Of a stretch of DNA of 64,000 bases, positions 35,357 through 44,450 are shown one piece after another. The translations under genes and the position numbers were made by a program. Under the pieces are notes generated by a model. It was not told the DNA's origin. It saw only the letters and a program-made list of their open reading frames with translations, and searched no databases. Within the stretch, counting starts at the first letter, position 1. Each line of letters begins with the position of its first letter. The stretch comes from Candidatus Fermentithermobacillaceae bacterium (lineage in GTDB: Bacteria; Bacillota; Sulfobacillia; Fermentithermobacillales; Fermentithermobacillaceae), in NCBI GenBank assembly GCA_012837895.1, contig DUQH01000141.1, forward strand, positions 1 through 64,000, written 5' to 3'.

Positions 35357-35727
35357 TAGGTTCGATGTTTGATACCTCCCTTCTCAAGCCTTGGCAGATT
35401 ACGTCCAGGGTTCCTTCTTCCATCTTCGTCTTGTAACTCACTTTATCAGGGCTTTTTGAATGACACCTGTGTAAGTGTGATTCGGTCCGGCCGAAAGCGG
35501 CAAACGCCCAAACTGAGATGAAGATTACCGGGTTCCAGATGACACTGTGTTCACATGTTACTTGGCAGCATCAGGTAGCCTTGTGTGGAAACCCTCAAGG
35601 GTACCGCACTGTAATAGTGATATCCGGCGCCCGCCGGGGCATGTGTACCACATGTGTGACTGGTCCAGCCGCTTTCATCCTAGACGCATTGTATACGTGC
35701 AAGACAAACAGGGAGGGAGCATCATAA
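35357..35727. other. Gap between the riboswitch region and the liv operon
   Basis: No gene was recognised in this stretch of about 370 bases. The right end carries AGGGAGGGAG before the ATG at 35728. Whether the riboswitch transcript continues through to the liv genes cannot be read from the sequence. Confidence 0.4.
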
Positions 35728-36990
35728 ATGAAATCCATGAATCATGTGTTCAAAGGCAAGAAGAACTACGCTAGGGCTAAGTTTGACGGTTGTTCCGAGG
35801 GTAAGGATCACATCCACAACAGAGGAAAGAGGTTCATCATTAGCAGTTTCCGCACAGTTAGCATTGCAGCATTTCTGGCTGCTGTCATATTTCTAGCCGG
35901 TTGCACCGGTTCAGGGGCAGACAGCCCTCCTGCCTCAGGCGGGTCTGATGGCGACAAGATAATCAAGATCGGCATGGTCGGGCCTCTCACCGGTGACTAT
36001 GCCACTTACGGGCAGAGCGTGAGAAATGGTGTCCAGACAGCCATCGACGAGATTAACGCAGAGGGCGGCGTTAACGGGTTCACTCTCCAGCTTATTGCCG
36101 AGGACAGCAAAGGTGAATCCACTGAAGCTGCCAATGCAGTCCAGAAACTCATTGACCAAGACAAAGTAACCGCAATCGTAGGAGCTGTGCTGAGCGGCGA
36201 AACCGCAACTGTAGCTCCGATTGCTCAGGATTCAGGAGTCCTGATGGTTACTCCATCATCTACCGCTCCCGGATTGACAGACACCGGCGACTACATATTC
36301 CGCAACGTGATTACTGACGATGTCCAGGCCAGGCAGTTGGCCGAATATGTCGTATCTGAGTTAGGCCTCAAGAAATTTGCAGTGCTTTACGCCAACAACG
36401 ACTACGGCGTCGCCCTGAAGGACAATTTCACCGCCAAAGTTGAAGAACTAGGCGCTTCAGTTGTAGGTGTTGAGTCGTACCTCGACGGCGATGAGGATTT
36501 CAGGGCCCAGCTCACAAAGATCGGCAATGAAGTTGATGCCCTGTACATCGCAGGGTATTACACAGAAGCTGCCAAGATCGCACAGCAGGCCAGGCGACAG
36601 GGTATAGAGGCCAGGCTCCTTGGCGCAGATGGCTTCTATTCAGGTAAACTCGTTGAACTCGGTGGCGATGCTGTCGAAGGTGCCTTGTTCACCGCCGGGT
36701 TCTACTCAGGCGACTCGTCAGAAAATGTTCAAGCCTTCGTCTCAACCTACAAGCAGAAGTACTCGGAAGAGCCTGATATGTTTGCTGCCAACGCCTACGA
36801 CACTATGAAGATAGTGGCGCAAGCCTTGGAGAAGGCGGGTAACGACAGGGCGGCGCTTAAGGCTGAAATGGCTAATGTCAAGGACTTCCCAGGGGTTACC
36901 GGTACAACCTCCTTCGACGACAGGGGAGAAGCGGTGAAGGAAGTCATAATTCTCAAGGTTGAGAACGGGAAGTTCAGCCGGGCTAGGTAA
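35728..36990 (+). CDS. livK: Branched-chain amino acid ABC transporter substrate-binding lipoprotein
   Basis: This 420-residue receptor for leucine, isoleucine, valine or related amino acids is lipid-anchored outside the membrane. The lipobox FLAGC lies near residue 60, after an unusually long basic N-terminal extension of about 40 residues. The mature part opens with IKIGMVGPLTGDYATYGQSVRNGV, typical of family-4 periplasmic-binding (LivK) proteins. ATG at 35728 is supported by GGGAGGGAG; internal starts would give a more usual signal peptide. It heads a complete liv operon ending at 40570. Confidence 0.93.
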   Translation: MKSMNHVFKGKKNYARAKFDGCSEGKDHIHNRGKRFIISSFRTVSIAAFLAAVIFLAGCTGSGADSPPASGGSDGDKIIKIGMVGPLTGDYATYGQSVRNGVQTAIDEINAEGGVNGFTLQLIAEDSKGESTEAANAVQKLIDQDKVTAIVGAVLSGETATVAPIAQDSGVLMVTPSSTAPGLTDTGDYIFRNVITDDVQARQLAEYVVSELGLKKFAVLYANNDYGVALKDNFTAKVEELGASVVGVESYLDGDEDFRAQLTKIGNEVDALYIAGYYTEAAKIAQQARRQGIEARLLGADGFYSGKLVELGGDAVEGALFTAGFYSGDSSENVQAFVSTYKQKYSEEPDMFAANAYDTMKIVAQALEKAGNDRAALKAEMANVKDFPGVTGTTSFDDRGEAVKEVIILKVENGKFSRAR

Positions 36991-37175
36991 CAGCCGTGCC
37001 AGATGATAGCCAAATCAGGTAACACGGGTAACTGTGTCTTAAAGCAGCTACTGATTGGATGTAGTTGAGTACCAGGCAAAAGCGGGGTAGGAGCAGGTCT
37101 TGTTTCCATGACTTGAGATTTAGGTGCTGTCTGCTCCTCCCCAGGCCTGCTTGGACTTAGGCGGAGGTGTGTGTT

Positions 37176-38045
37176 TTGCTGCAGCAAGTTGTCAACGGAC
37201 TCACCCTAGGCAGTTCTTACGCACTTATTGCCCTGGGATATACCATGGTTTACGGCGTGTTGCGCCTCATCAATTTTGCCCATGGCGAAATCTACATGGT
37301 GGGTGCTTTCATAGGGCTTACTGCTTCTCAGATAGCAGGGCTTCCGTTTGCCGCTGCGATGGTGATTGCAATGGCGGGGGCGGCGGTCGTGGGTGTTGTA
37401 GTTGAAAGGATCGCGTACAGGCCGCTCAGAAAAGCTCCCCGCCTTGCAGCGCTCATCAGCGCAATAGGCATGTCGATATTCCTGCGTAACCTTGCCCTTG
37501 CTGTGATGGGGCCTCAGACCAGGGCATTTCCTATTCCCTTTGAAGTGAAACAGTTCACCACCGGCAGGTTACGGATAAGTTCGTTCGATGTACTCATTCT
37601 GCTTACAAGCGTCGGACTCATGCTTGGGCTTCATTTCCTAGTCCACAAAACAAAGATCGGAAAAGCTATGAGGGCCACGGCCGAGGACAAAGAAACTGCC
37701 AGTTTAATGGGGATAAGTGTTAACCGTGTCATCGCCTTCACTTTTGCCATCGGTTCCGCTTTGGCAGCATCAGCAGGGGTCCTGATAGGAATGAATTTCA
37801 ACGCAGTTGATCCGTCTATGGGCATGATGCCGGGGCTCAAAGGTTTTACGGCCGCTGTTTTGGGAGGCGTCGGGAGCATCCCGGGAGCTATGTTAGGCGG
37901 CATTCTGCTTGGCATGGCCGAAGTCATGGGGGTTGCCCTTCTCAAGTCAGAATGGAGAGACGCGATTGCCTTCGGGATACTGGCTTTGGTGCTGCTTGTG
38001 AAACCCTCCGGGATACTTGGCCGAAATCTGCAGGAGAAGGTGTAA
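37176..38045 (+). CDS. livH: Branched-chain amino acid ABC transporter permease LivH
   Basis: This 289-residue membrane permease carries LivH hallmarks: GLTLGSSYALIALGYTMVYGVLRLINFAHG at its N-terminus and GMMPGLKGFTAAVLGGVGSIPGAMLGG near residue 215. TTG at 37176 is chosen because GGAGG ends eight bases before it; a GTG at 37167 overlaps that ribosome site. It is followed directly by livM with no gap. Confidence 0.95.
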   Translation: MLQQVVNGLTLGSSYALIALGYTMVYGVLRLINFAHGEIYMVGAFIGLTASQIAGLPFAAAMVIAMAGAAVVGVVVERIAYRPLRKAPRLAALISAIGMSIFLRNLALAVMGPQTRAFPIPFEVKQFTTGRLRISSFDVLILLTSVGLMLGLHFLVHKTKIGKAMRATAEDKETASLMGISVNRVIAFTFAIGSALAASAGVLIGMNFNAVDPSMGMMPGLKGFTAAVLGGVGSIPGAMLGGILLGMAEVMGVALLKSEWRDAIAFGILALVLLVKPSGILGRNLQEKV

Positions 38046-39107
38046 ATGATGATTAGTCCGTATTATTACCAGCTGCTGGTGATTGCCAGCATCAATGCAA
38101 TCATGGCGCTGAGCCTCAATCTGGTCACAGGATGCGCAGGGCAGCTTTCTCTTGGGCACGCGGCGTTCATGGGAATCGGGGCATACACTGCAGGAATTCT
38201 GACGTCGGTTTATGATGTGCCCTTTGCTGTGTCGCTGATTGCAGGAGGGGCAGTGGCGGCATTGGCTGGCTTGATCGTGGGACTTCCGACGCTACGGCTC
38301 AAAGGAGACTACCTTGCCATTGCTACCCTGGGTTTTGGAGAGATTATCCGAGTAGCTATCCTCAATATGGGAATCACCGGCGGTCCGTTTGGCTTAAGGG
38401 GTATATCCAAGCACACCAACCTTGCCCTGGCGGCGACTGCTGCCGTCTTGGTGTACTGGACGATGACCCGTCTCATGAACTCACGCTTCGGCCGGGCGCT
38501 TACTGCCATCCGCGAGGACGAAGTCGCAGCCGTGGCGATGGGCATTGACGTTACACGTTGCAAGGTACTCGCTTTTGTAATAAGTGCAGCGTGGGCAGGG
38601 GTTGCAGGAGGGCTTTTCGCCCACTGGTTCAGGTATTTGCACCCGTCCTCCTTTGCTTTTGCCGCCTCAGTGGAAATCCTCAGCATGGTGGTCCTGGGAG
38701 GCATGGGCAGTCTGGAAGGCCCGGTTATCGGCGCTGTGGTGTTGACGTACGCGCCTGAATTGCTCCGGGGTGTGTCTGACTTTGTATCCCGGCACCGCAT
38801 GCTGTTCTACGGTGCGCTGCTGGTAATCATGATGCTGGTGCGTCCCCAGGGGCTGGTAGGGGCCGGGGTGAAGGGCCTCCGTGCCGCGAGGTTGAGCAAG
38901 TTTCAGGGGTTTGGAAGGCTTCAGTCCAGCAAGCTAGGACAGTGGATTGCTGCAGCTATGGAAAAAGTGCACTGGAAAGGTTCAACGGGCAGCGACGATA
39001 GCTGTGTTGTTAACGAGCATGTGTCCGGATTGGCTATTGGTCCTGGCACCGGTTCAACAGGTACCGGGGTAGGGCGCGGAGGAGGGGAAGAAAATGCCGG
39101 TTCTTGA
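38046..39107 (+). CDS. livM: Branched-chain amino acid ABC transporter permease LivM
   Basis: This 353-residue partner permease has NLVTGCAGQLSLGHAAFMGIGAYTAG near residue 25, LRLKGDYLAIATLGFGEIIRV near 85 and the MVVLGGMGSLEGPVIGA loop near 217. About 75 residues follow the usual end of the family (VRPQGLVG), a polar C-terminal tail of unknown role. The ATG touches the livH stop. Its end overlaps livG by 14 bases. Confidence 0.95.
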   Translation: MMISPYYYQLLVIASINAIMALSLNLVTGCAGQLSLGHAAFMGIGAYTAGILTSVYDVPFAVSLIAGGAVAALAGLIVGLPTLRLKGDYLAIATLGFGEIIRVAILNMGITGGPFGLRGISKHTNLALAATAAVLVYWTMTRLMNSRFGRALTAIREDEVAAVAMGIDVTRCKVLAFVISAAWAGVAGGLFAHWFRYLHPSSFAFAASVEILSMVVLGGMGSLEGPVIGAVVLTYAPELLRGVSDFVSRHRMLFYGALLVIMMLVRPQGLVGAGVKGLRAARLSKFQGFGRLQSSKLGQWIAAAMEKVHWKGSTGSDDSCVVNEHVSGLAIGPGTGSTGTGVGRGGGEENAGS

Positions 39108-39867
39108 ATTGAGAGAAGTGAGCAAATCATTCGGAGGTATTACAGCCGTGCGTGAGGTCAGCCTGTCGGTTAATCCTGGTGACATCCTAGGTTTGATAGG
39201 CCCTAACGGGGCAGGCAAGACTACCTTGTTCAACCTGGTAACCGGCATATACAGCCCGAGTTCCGGGGAGATCCTTCTCGACGGACGCAATCTGGCTGCG
39301 TTGCAGCCTCACCAGATAACCAATTCGGGTCTCGCCCGTACTTTTCAGAACATCAGGATTTTTGGCCAGATGAGCGTACTGGAGAATGTGATGATAGGCA
39401 GGCACTGTCGCACGAGGTCAGGGATCTTAGGAGCCATCCTAGGCATGCCAGGAGTGAAAAAGGAAGAGAAGGAGACCAGGGAACGATGTCTCGAACTTCT
39501 GGACTTCGTTGGATTGGACGTCGACCCGGATGAAAAGGCATCGAACCTTTCATATGGGCAGCAGAGGCAGCTGGAGATCGCCAGGGCACTTGCCACTGAT
39601 CCGGAACTCCTGTTGCTTGATGAGCCGGCTGCGGGTATGAACCTCCAGGAGACAAAAGAGATTACCTCGCTGATCAAGCGCATCAGGGATGCAGGCAAGA
39701 CCATCCTCCTCATAGAGCACGATATGCGGATGGTCATGGGCACGGCAGATAGAGTGGCTGTTCTGGACCACGGGACGAAGATTGCAGAAGGAAGTCCGAA
39801 GGAAGTCCAGCGGGACCCGGCTGTCATTAAGGCGTACTTGGGAGATGAAGCAAATGTTGTCGCTTAA
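39094..39867 (+). CDS. livG: Branched-chain amino acid ABC transporter ATPase LivG
   Basis: This 257-residue ATPase has Walker A GPNGAGKTT, Q-loop ARTFQNIRIF, signature LSYGQQRQ, Walker B LLLDEPAAGMN and switch LLIEHDMRMV. The AGMN after Walker B and the RTFQNIR segment separate LivG from LivF. The start overlaps livM, and its end overlaps livF by 14 bases. Confidence 0.96.
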   Translation: MPVLELREVSKSFGGITAVREVSLSVNPGDILGLIGPNGAGKTTLFNLVTGIYSPSSGEILLDGRNLAALQPHQITNSGLARTFQNIRIFGQMSVLENVMIGRHCRTRSGILGAILGMPGVKKEEKETRERCLELLDFVGLDVDPDEKASNLSYGQQRQLEIARALATDPELLLLDEPAAGMNLQETKEITSLIKRIRDAGKTILLIEHDMRMVMGTADRVAVLDHGTKIAEGSPKEVQRDPAVIKAYLGDEANVVA

Positions 39868-40570
39868 GAATGTTGTGACTTGCTATGGGTCGATAAGGGC
39901 GCTGAAAGGGGTCTCCATGGAAGTTGCCCAGGGTGAGATTGTGGCCCTGATCGGGGCTAACGGGGCTGGGAAGACAACTACGCTCAAGACTATCTCCGGC
40001 CTTTTGAAGCCTGCTGAAGGGGCAATTAAGTTTGACGATGTGGACATAACCCGGAGCAACCCTGAAGACATTGTGAAAATAGGCATCTCCCACGTACCCG
40101 AAGGAAGACGGGTGTTTTCACAGATGACTGTCATTGAGAACCTGGAGCTGGGTGCGTATTCCAGGTCAGGGAGAGGACTTGGTAGGCAGCAGATTAGGGA
40201 TGATCTGGCCCAGGTGTTTTCGCTGTTCCCCCAGCTAAAGGGGAGGGAAAAGCAGCTCGCAGGGACCTTGAGCGGAGGGGAGCAGCAGATGCTTGCCATG
40301 GGGCGGGCGCTTATGTCCAGGCCGAAGGTGCTGCTCTTAGATGAGCCTTCCATGGGGCTTGCACCTATGATCGTGAAGGATGTTTTCCGCATCATAAGGG
40401 AAATCAACCGTGGCGGCACTACCGTGCTGCTTGTGGAGCAAAACGCCCACTTGGCGCTCAACACTGCTTCGCGTGCCTATGTGCTTGAGACCGGTAAGGT
40501 GGTACTCCATGGTGAGTCGCGTGAATTGCTGAACAACGATAAAGTCCGCGAGGCTTATCTGGGGGAATGA
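39854..40570 (+). CDS. livF: Branched-chain amino acid ABC transporter ATPase LivF
   Basis: This 238-residue ATPase has GANGAGKTT (Walker A), a LSGGEQQMLAMGRALMS signature region, Walker B LLLDEPSMGL and VEQNAHLAL, typical of LivF. ATG at 39854 is preferred to 39845 because GGAG lies nine bases upstream and homologues begin with ML-like starts. It ends the liv operon, and the 53-bp repeat array begins 14 bases later. Confidence 0.95.
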   Translation: MLSLKNVVTCYGSIRALKGVSMEVAQGEIVALIGANGAGKTTTLKTISGLLKPAEGAIKFDDVDITRSNPEDIVKIGISHVPEGRRVFSQMTVIENLELGAYSRSGRGLGRQQIRDDLAQVFSLFPQLKGREKQLAGTLSGGEQQMLAMGRALMSRPKVLLLDEPSMGLAPMIVKDVFRIIREINRGGTTVLLVEQNAHLALNTASRAYVLETGKVVLHGESRELLNNDKVREAYLGE

Positions 40571-40584
40571 TTGTGGTGGCGCCT

Positions 40585-41243
40585 ATTGGTGCATGTGATG
40601 CACCGACTTGGCTCGTTCTTGCGAGTTGACGGCGCTGAATGGTGCACGTGGCGCACCATTTTGGCTTTTTTTTCGCGGGATGACGGCTCCTAATGGCTCA
40701 TGTGGTGTACCATTTTGGCCCTTTTTGGCGGGACGGCAGCCCTAAATGGTGTACGTGGTGTACCGTTTTGGCCTTTTATCGCGGGATGACGGCTCGTAAT
40801 GGTGCATGTGATGCACCGATTTGGCTCTTTCTTGTGGGATCGCAACGTTAAATGGTGCACGTGGTACACCGTTTTGACTCTTTTTGGCGGGACGGCAGCC
40901 CTAAATGGTGCACGTGATGCACCATTTTGGCTTTTTTTCGTGGGATGGCGGCGCCAAATGGCTCACGTGATGCACCATTTTGGCTCTTTTTCACAGCATG
41001 ACGGCTCCTAATGGTGCATGTGGTGCACCGATTTGACTCTTTCTGGCGGGATCGCAACGCTAAATGGTACACGTGGTGCACCGTTTTCGCTCTTTTTCGC
41101 ATGATGGCAGTGCTAAATGGCGCACGTGGTGCACCGTTTTGGCTCCTTTTGGCGGGATGGCAGCCCTAAATGGTGCACGTGATGCACCAATCTGGCGCCT
41201 CCTTATGAACTGACGGCGCATAATGGCATACGCAGTGCACCGT
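40585..41243 (+). repeat. Array of 13 tandem 53-bp palindrome-containing repeats
   Basis: Unit starts lie at 40585, 40638, 40692, 40745, 40798, 40851, 40904, 40957, 41010, 41063, 41116, 41169 and 41222. The period is 53 bases, once 54. Each unit has a core of AATGG-type sequence with the imperfect palindrome GGTGCACGTGGTGCACC (7-bp stem, 3-base loop). Then come TTTTGGCTCTTTTT-like T-rich DNA and a GCGGGATGACGGC-like spacer. Outer units are more diverged. As 53 is not a multiple of three, it cannot be a coding repeat. In the plus direction each unit looks like a small terminator after livF. Confidence 0.93.
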
Positions 41244-41522
41244 TTTGCCCGCTTGGGAATGTACCCCTCCGCGTTCCACCAGCAGGAACGGGCTGCAGGA
41301 AGCAAGCAGTGCGTTAACGAAACGATCAATTGAGAAACCGGTCAATGGAGAAACCGGTCTGTCCAGGGTATCGAAGTAGGACTAACCTGCACCGAGATGC
41401 TTTGTATGCAGAAGAACGTATAGAATAGAAAGGGACTTGCGCGGGACAGGGCAGCCCCGTAGCAGTAATAAGCGACAGAGTCTGCACTCTGCAACCGTAA
41501 CTTGAGAGGAGAGGAACAACTT
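41244..41522. other. Leader of the ABC exporter genes
   Basis: A short direct repeat (GAGAAACCGGTC, twice near 41332 and 41347) lies here. The right end has GAGAGGAGAGG for the TTG at 41523. No other feature was recognised. Confidence 0.4.
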
Positions 41523-42314
41523 TTGATCAGGGCTGAGGGACTTACCAAGGTGTACGGGGCGTTGACCGCCGTAAATGAGCTTACATTATCAGTGGGCCCA
41601 GGAGAGATATTCGGCTTTCTCGGACCGAACGGTTCAGGCAAGACCACTACGATCAAGATGCTGTGCGGGCTCTTGTCACCGACTGCAGGACGGGCAAAGA
41701 TATGCGGCATTGATGTCCATGAAAAACCGGTGGAAGCCAAGGCAATGATAGGCTACGTTCCTGACACTCCAAACGTCTATGAGAAGTTGACCGCCAGGGA
41801 ACTCTTGCAGTTTGTGGCTGATCTAAGGAAGATGGACCCCAAAGAAGCTGCTGATCGCATGGAAGAGCTTCTTTACATGTTTGAACTCAGCGATAGGCAA
41901 GATGAACTCCTCTCAACTTATTCCCATGGAATGAGGCAGAAGGTTTGCATAGCTGCGGCACTCCTGGATGAGCCTAGAGTGCTTTTCTTAGACGAGCCTA
42001 CCGTAGGTTTGGATCCAAAAAGCGCCAGGTTAGTCAAAGAGGTGCTCAGGCAGTTTGCCCAGACCGGACGGGCAGTTTTCATGTCAACCCACATCTTGGA
42101 GATTGCCGAGAGGATGTGTGACCGGGTGGGTATTATTCACCAGGGACATCTGATTGCTGAAGGCAGTGTCGATGATCTCAGGCGGCGGGTTCTTCCTGGA
42201 ACAGGTGAAGCGGTTTCCCTCGAGGACCTTTTCCTCAAACTCACCGGAGGCGAGGAGTACAAAGAGCTCATCAAGCACTTGGCGCCGGATGCTGATAACC
42301 TGCAGGCTGAATAG
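41523..42314 (+). CDS. ABC exporter ATPase
   Basis: This 263-residue ATPase of the ABC-2-linked type has Walker A GPNGSGKTT near residue 39, signature YSHGMRQK, Walker B VLFLDEPTVGLD and switch STHILEIAE. TTG at 41523 is chosen because GAGAGGAGAGG lies about eight bases upstream. It pairs with the permease at 42388 and probably exports a drug, lipid or peptide; the substrate is unknown. Confidence 0.92.
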   Translation: MIRAEGLTKVYGALTAVNELTLSVGPGEIFGFLGPNGSGKTTTIKMLCGLLSPTAGRAKICGIDVHEKPVEAKAMIGYVPDTPNVYEKLTARELLQFVADLRKMDPKEAADRMEELLYMFELSDRQDELLSTYSHGMRQKVCIAAALLDEPRVLFLDEPTVGLDPKSARLVKEVLRQFAQTGRAVFMSTHILEIAERMCDRVGIIHQGHLIAEGSVDDLRRRVLPGTGEAVSLEDLFLKLTGGEEYKELIKHLAPDADNLQAE

Positions 42315-42387
42315 GGTGTCTGCGGGCCTTGGAGGTCCGTCCCGGTAGCGCCACGGATAGTCTGTTTGAAAAGAAGAAGGTGTTGGT

Positions 42388-44145
42388 GTGGAGTACATAT
42401 GGATGATACTTAGAACCGACTTGATGTCGGTGCTAAACAGAAGGAAGGCCGGCAAGAAGGGTAAGCTGCAGCTGGCGCTGCTGCCTGTCTTTTGGATTGG
42501 GCTGAGTGGAGGCGTATATTACGGAGCACACTTACTCTTCAGTTACCTTGATTCCTATCTTGCCGCCGTCCCGGGAATGGCTGATGCCGTAGCTCTCAAC
42601 TTACTTAACGGACTCGCTCTCTACGTTATAGTCCTGGTATTTCTAAGCGGGTTTCAGCTCATCTTCCGGATAGTATATGAATCTGATGATATCGGGTTCC
42701 TGCTCTCCCAGCCTGTTCCTTCTCGAGCGGTCTTTGCAGCCAAGTTCATCACCGCGTATACATCCCTCTTGCCCATGGTATTGGTGTTTGGGGCTCCTGT
42801 CTGGTTTGCATGGGGCTCTGTTAACCGGGTAGGGCTTGGGTTTTATGTGATGGTTATGTTGTCATACTCCCTCTTGCTGCTTCTGGTGCATTCAGCGGTC
42901 ACATTGATGCTGCTTGCTGCAATGAGGTACTTGCCCGGCGCCAGGTTAAAGCGCCTTTTTGTGGCTGTTACAGCGCTGCTGGGAATGTTTATGGTGCTTT
43001 CGTCTCAGGTGATGAGTTCCAGACTCTCTACAGGAGATCCTATGGAACTGCTCAGGCAGATTGAATCCGTTAACCTCAAAAAGACATGGTACCTCCCCAC
43101 TACGTGGTCAGTGAACTTGGTACTCGGTACGTTGGAGAGGTTTGATGTAAGAACTTCTCATTATGCCGTGCCCCTGGCCTGCTGTGCCCTTGCCCTGGCC
43201 TGGCTTGCAGTGAAAATGTCTAACGGGTTGTATTTTGCAGGCTGGTCGGGTCTCGAGGAAAGCTCATCCACGAGCCTTGGCAAGAGAAAGGCTGCGCGGA
43301 GACGCAAGACGTCAGGCGTTTCAAGAGTCTCGGGAGCAGCTTCCGCCAGAATACATTTCTCAAGAACGTATGCTTCCCAGATGCAAGGTGCGTTTTGGAC
43401 TATCCTACGAAAAGATGTGAAACTGCTGCTCCGGGATCCTGTGCTGTGGTACAGCCTGGGGACAAGCGCTATTGCGCTGGGGTGTTTCGCCTACAACACA
43501 ATGCGTGGAGCTAGTGTAGGAGGAATCGAGTATTCTCTAACCGATCGAAGCATGTTATCTAGCACCCTTGTTATGATGGCGTGCATCATGGGGTCAATAG
43601 TCGGATCCCAGACCGGAGGCGTTTCCCTGAGCCGCGAAGGTTCTTCTTTTTGGTTGCTGCAAGCTAATCCAGTTGACGGCTGGGACCTATTCCGGGCCAA
43701 ACTTGCTTACGCTGTGCTTCCGAGCATCCTATTGATGCTGCCCTTCTTCGGTGCCTTCGAATTTGGTGGTTTGCCGCATTATCCTCTATGGCGCAAGCTC
43801 TTGGTGGGTGTGTCCATTTCGACCATAGTTGCTCTATGTCAGATTCTGCTCGATGTCTATTTTCCGGATTTCACCATTAGGGTAGAAATTGGGTCATCCA
43901 AGAGCGGGAGGGGAACCGGGAAACTACTGACGGTGATGTTTGCCAGCATGGCCGTGGCATTAGCCCTTTCTGTGCTGCTGATGATTCCTGCCATACTGGT
44001 AACCAAGGGCACCTACCCTCAATCTTCGCTGGCCCGGCTGGACGCTGCTCTCCACGTAGCCATTGTAGCATTGGCAATTCTCATGATCTCTCTAGGCAAT
44101 CGCGTTGGCTCAAAGCAAGCAGGCCGGCTCCTGAGGTCGGACTAA
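42388..44145 (+). CDS. ABC exporter membrane protein
   Basis: This 585-residue polytopic protein has two membrane blocks (about residues 25-300 and 365-580) separated by a basic, Ser/Arg-rich cytoplasmic stretch (about 290-325). Conserved features resemble large ABC-2-type permeases such as FLQLIFRI and DDIGFLLSQPVPSRAVFAAKF. GTG at 42388 follows AAGAAGGTG. It lies 73 bases after its likely ATPase. The substrate is unknown. Confidence 0.82.
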   Translation: MEYIWMILRTDLMSVLNRRKAGKKGKLQLALLPVFWIGLSGGVYYGAHLLFSYLDSYLAAVPGMADAVALNLLNGLALYVIVLVFLSGFQLIFRIVYESDDIGFLLSQPVPSRAVFAAKFITAYTSLLPMVLVFGAPVWFAWGSVNRVGLGFYVMVMLSYSLLLLLVHSAVTLMLLAAMRYLPGARLKRLFVAVTALLGMFMVLSSQVMSSRLSTGDPMELLRQIESVNLKKTWYLPTTWSVNLVLGTLERFDVRTSHYAVPLACCALALAWLAVKMSNGLYFAGWSGLEESSSTSLGKRKAARRRKTSGVSRVSGAASARIHFSRTYASQMQGAFWTILRKDVKLLLRDPVLWYSLGTSAIALGCFAYNTMRGASVGGIEYSLTDRSMLSSTLVMMACIMGSIVGSQTGGVSLSREGSSFWLLQANPVDGWDLFRAKLAYAVLPSILLMLPFFGAFEFGGLPHYPLWRKLLVGVSISTIVALCQILLDVYFPDFTIRVEIGSSKSGRGTGKLLTVMFASMAVALALSVLLMIPAILVTKGTYPQSSLARLDAALHVAIVALAILMISLGNRVGSKQAGRLLRSD

Positions 44146-44450
44146 CAGGCCTGGATGCTTACTGCGTGCGTTCGGAGCCCTTCTAAGCTTGGTGGAAGTG
44201 TTCTTTTGAGCCGGGCGGAGCCAATTGAACACAAGCTCTGCGCTCCGGTGAGCGCATCCTATTCCAATGCGTCTCTCGTGAACTCACTGGAAGAGGAGTT
44301 CTGAGAGATTTGTGGTATAAAGGAATCTTGTGTGGCGTTTGATGACACCTGATGCACGCCGGATGCGAGCTCCGTGTCCTCAACGTATCAGCAGGGCGGT
44401 ACGAGTATGGGGCCTTTATGTCTTTTATGGTCTGCAAAGGGGGGAGAATC
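44146..44450. promoter_or_regulatory. Leader of the C69 dipeptidase gene
   Basis: A hairpin TGCGCTC-CGGT-GAGCGCA lies at 44239-44256. An extended -10 box TGG-TATAAA is at 44313-44321, without a clear -35. The right end has a strong GGGGGGAGAA ribosome site. Confidence 0.4.

Noticed and set aside
40585-41243. CRISPR array
   Set aside because: Both halves of each 53-bp unit recur, so there are no unique spacers. There is also no cas gene nearby.
40848-41329. Minus-strand repeated peptides in the 53-bp array
   Set aside because: The period is not a multiple of three, so frames shift between units; these are chance frames.
44352-44450. N-terminal extension of the C69 dipeptidase
   Set aside because: It would bury the nucleophile Cys2, and the best ribosome site is directly before 44451.
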